53,620 nt of DNA from Butyrivibrio sp. XPD2002 (GTDB taxonomy: Bacteria > Bacillota > Clostridia > Lachnospirales > Lachnospiraceae): contig NZ_AUIY01000028.1 of the NCBI RefSeq assembly GCF_000423945.1, forward strand, positions 1-53,620, read 5' to 3'. Of the stretch, positions 51,944 to 53,620 are shown one piece after another. Both the position numbers and the translations under genes were made by a program. The notes below the pieces were generated by a model. The model did no database searches, had not been told where the DNA came from, and was given only the letters and a program-made list of their open reading frames with translations. Numbering within the stretch: position 1 is the stretch's first letter; every line of letters starts with the position of its first letter.

Positions 51944-52030
51944 ATGGCGGATACAAATGATATGACTATGCTTTCTCAGGAAGAGATAGATAAACTCATT
52001 AAGAAGATGGAAGAGGAAAAGAACTCCTAA
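51944..52030 (+). CDS. 28-residue protein resembling the FliM N-terminal CheY-binding peptide
   Basis: A short frame of 28 codons with ACGGAGGG at good distance and a hairpin terminator 8 bp after its stop, so it looks like a real gene. The core MLSQEEIDKLIKKM closely matches the LSQxEIDALL segment at the N terminus of FliM and FliY, the part that binds phosphorylated CheY at the flagellar switch. Nothing else of FliM follows. Function is unknown. It could act as a free decoy or partner for a response regulator, or the likeness could be chance in so short a protein. Confidence 0.6.
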   Translation: MADTNDMTMLSQEEIDKLIKKMEEEKNS

Positions 52031-52035
52031 ATTAG

Positions 52036-52067
52036 ATGACGGCACTTAGGTGTCGTCATTTTTTTAC
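52036..52067 (+). terminator. Intrinsic terminator after the micro-gene
   Basis: TGACGGCAC pairs with GTGTCGTCA (one G-T pair) around a 4-base loop, then ATTTTTTT. Confidence 0.75.
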
Positions 52068-52098
52068 AAAAATTTAAGGATTTGCTATCATCACTAAT

Positions 52099-53040
52099 AT
52101 GAAAAACGAGAAAACATCTATCTGGGCGTGGTTCCCCATTACATTTTTAACTGCATTATTCTGCTGTGTTCTGTGGGGCAGCGCAACGCCGGCTATTAAA
52201 ATTGCATACGAAATCTTCCATATAAGTTCAGATGATACGGCTTCAAGGATAATGCTCGCAGGGGCACGCTTTTTCTTTGCAGGGATAATGACGGTTGGCT
52301 TTGGATCAATCCTCGCAAAAAAGCTACTTTTACCTAAGCGCAATTCATTAAGAAGTATTGCTGTACTATCCCTGTTTCAGACAATAGGACAGTATTTCTT
52401 CTTCTTTATGGCACTTGCGCATATAACAGGTGTCCGCGGATCCATCATAAATGCATCCGGGAACTTCTTCGCCATACTGCTTGCGGCTTATCTGTTCCAT
52501 TTTGAAAGATTTACATTAAGAAAGTTCATTGGCTGCGTCACTGGATTTGCAGGTATTTTCCTGATACTTGGAGGCGTAAAAGCCATAAGCGGAGCAGAGG
52601 CGATTACTCTCTCCGGAGAGGGTGCAATGCTACTTGCTGCGATTTTCTATGCCCTTTCATCCTGCTGTATCAAGATATACTCACGAAAAGAGAACCCTGT
52701 TGTTCTCAGCGGCTATCAGTTTATGCTGGGAGGAGCTGTTCTTTTCATCATAGGATTTTTCATGGGTGGACACCTTGTATTTGGAAGCTTTTCATGTGTA
52801 CTTAACCTGATATACATGGGATTTATCTCTGCAGGAGCATACACACTGTGGGGGATACTGCTAAAACACAACCCCGTGAGCAGGGTTTCGATCCTTGGAT
52901 TTATGAATCCTGTCATGGGAGTGATGCTCTCAGCATTATTCCTTCATGAGAATCAGGAAGCATTCTCATATACAGGCGTTATTGCGCTTGTACTTGTTGT
53001 AATAGGAATCATCGTCGTTAATTCTGAAAAACCAGATTGA
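52099..53040 (+). CDS. DMT/EamA family permease
   Basis: A 313-residue drug/metabolite transporter with ten predicted helices and two EamA repeats: WGSATPAIKIAYEIF opens the first, and SSCCIKIYSRKENPVV then GAYTLWGILLKHNPVSR belong to the second. Ends with the typical helix ALVLVVIGIIVVNS. The substrate is unknown. Not closely similar to the DMT protein at 10794. Confidence 0.88.
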   Translation: MKNEKTSIWAWFPITFLTALFCCVLWGSATPAIKIAYEIFHISSDDTASRIMLAGARFFFAGIMTVGFGSILAKKLLLPKRNSLRSIAVLSLFQTIGQYFFFFMALAHITGVRGSIINASGNFFAILLAAYLFHFERFTLRKFIGCVTGFAGIFLILGGVKAISGAEAITLSGEGAMLLAAIFYALSSCCIKIYSRKENPVVLSGYQFMLGGAVLFIIGFFMGGHLVFGSFSCVLNLIYMGFISAGAYTLWGILLKHNPVSRVSILGFMNPVMGVMLSALFLHENQEAFSYTGVIALVLVVIGIIVVNSEKPD

Positions 53041-53237
53041 CTTCTTTTATAAGAAGAATTTTGGGTGTAAAGCATTAAATTTAAAAATTTTTGGAGAAAA
53101 ATTCAAAGATTTATATTTTTTATTGTACTGGCTGAAAGCCGCATAAACAGTGAGTTTTTGGAGACTTGTCCCGGCTGAAAAACGACATTTTTGACTCCAA
53201 AATCCTGTAATTAATAAATTCTTAATAAATTTATGTG

Positions 53238-53266
53238 TTGACTTTGGTATTTCAACATGATAATCT
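53238..53266 (+). promoter_or_regulatory. Candidate rRNA promoter
   Basis: TTGACT, a 17-bp spacer, then TAATCT, about 190 bp before the 16S gene. The gap 53041-53456 holds no supported gene and is the rRNA leader; TTGACAATAAAA at about 53303 may be a second promoter element. Confidence 0.4.
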
Positions 53267-53456
53267 AACTGAGCTGCGAGCGACGAGCTACAGCAAAGCA
53301 CTTTGACAATAAAATAGTAATGCAACCCTGAAAATTCCAAAAAAGAAATTTCAGAGAACAAAACAACCTAACTAAAGGTAAAACGGACAGAACAAAAGCC
53401 AAGCTTAAGTTCTGGTCAGACGAACGATCAAGTCACTTCGGTGATGAGATACATTT

Positions 53457-53620
<164 letters not shown>

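Overview
The right edge holds the 5' end of a 16S rRNA gene whose sequence, with the moderately AT-rich DNA and AGGAGG-type ribosome binding sites, points to a Lachnospiraceae member. A cinnamoyl/feruloyl esterase very like Est1E of Butyrivibrio proteoclasticus makes Butyrivibrio or a close relative the best guess. The genus is inferred, not proven.

Layout. 0-5.3 kb: an iron-box flavodoxin, a HipBA toxin-antitoxin pair, a YolD / Y-family polymerase pair behind two LexA-type boxes, then glutathione peroxidase and a second flavodoxin. 5.3-16.4 kb: a BspA-type leucine-rich-repeat surface protein, a decayed gene, a ketopantoate-reductase-like enzyme, acetolactate decarboxylase, a formate/nitrite channel, a DMT permease followed by an unusual MATE fusion, stand-alone TrpB2 and a ZIP metal transporter. 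16.5-27 kb: a metal/iron island with a broken ABC/MFS chimera, a membrane HMA protein, a frameshifted enolase, a beta-helix lipoprotein, feoA-feoB-feoC-like and an ABC half-transporter pair. GC-rich palindromic repeats are scattered through it. 27-36.9 kb: esterase, MFS, a LytS/LytTR two-component system next to a CstA-type transporter, a membrane-anchored MutS-like ATPase with a membrane MerR regulator, and a secreted LRR_5 protein. 37-46.5 kb: a structured intergenic region, an ABC/FtsX operon ending in a Fur-like protein that is only a DNA-binding domain, HelD, a truncated lipoprotein, another LRR_5 protein, a metallophosphoesterase and a CobW-type GTPase. 46.6-53.6 kb: inositol-phosphatase-like protein, TraX, a GGDEF protein overlapping a GH31 alpha-glucosidase, a 28-residue protein resembling the FliM N-terminal peptide, a DMT permease and the rRNA leader.

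The clearest unifying signal is a perfect palindrome, GTTAGC-N4-GCTAAC, found five times. It precedes the first flavodoxin, the ABC/MFS remnant plus HMA gene, the enolase, feoAB and the ABC/FtsX/mini-Fur operon. In each case it lies just downstream of a possible -10 region. It looks like the operator of an iron- or metal-responsive repressor whose gene is not evident here. In the same region a REP-like palindrome provides the stop codons of enolase and feoC, and two solitary arms of it, in inverted orientation, bracket the remnant-HMA-enolase segment.

Other points: a three-part MATE transporter with an RsbW-like ATPase tail, three secreted proteins sharing one C-terminal Lys-rich LRR_5 module, and the free-standing FliM-N-like micropeptide. 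No CRISPR array, intact transposase, prophage or tRNA was seen. Most of the remaining genes look like ordinary Lachnospiraceae genes.
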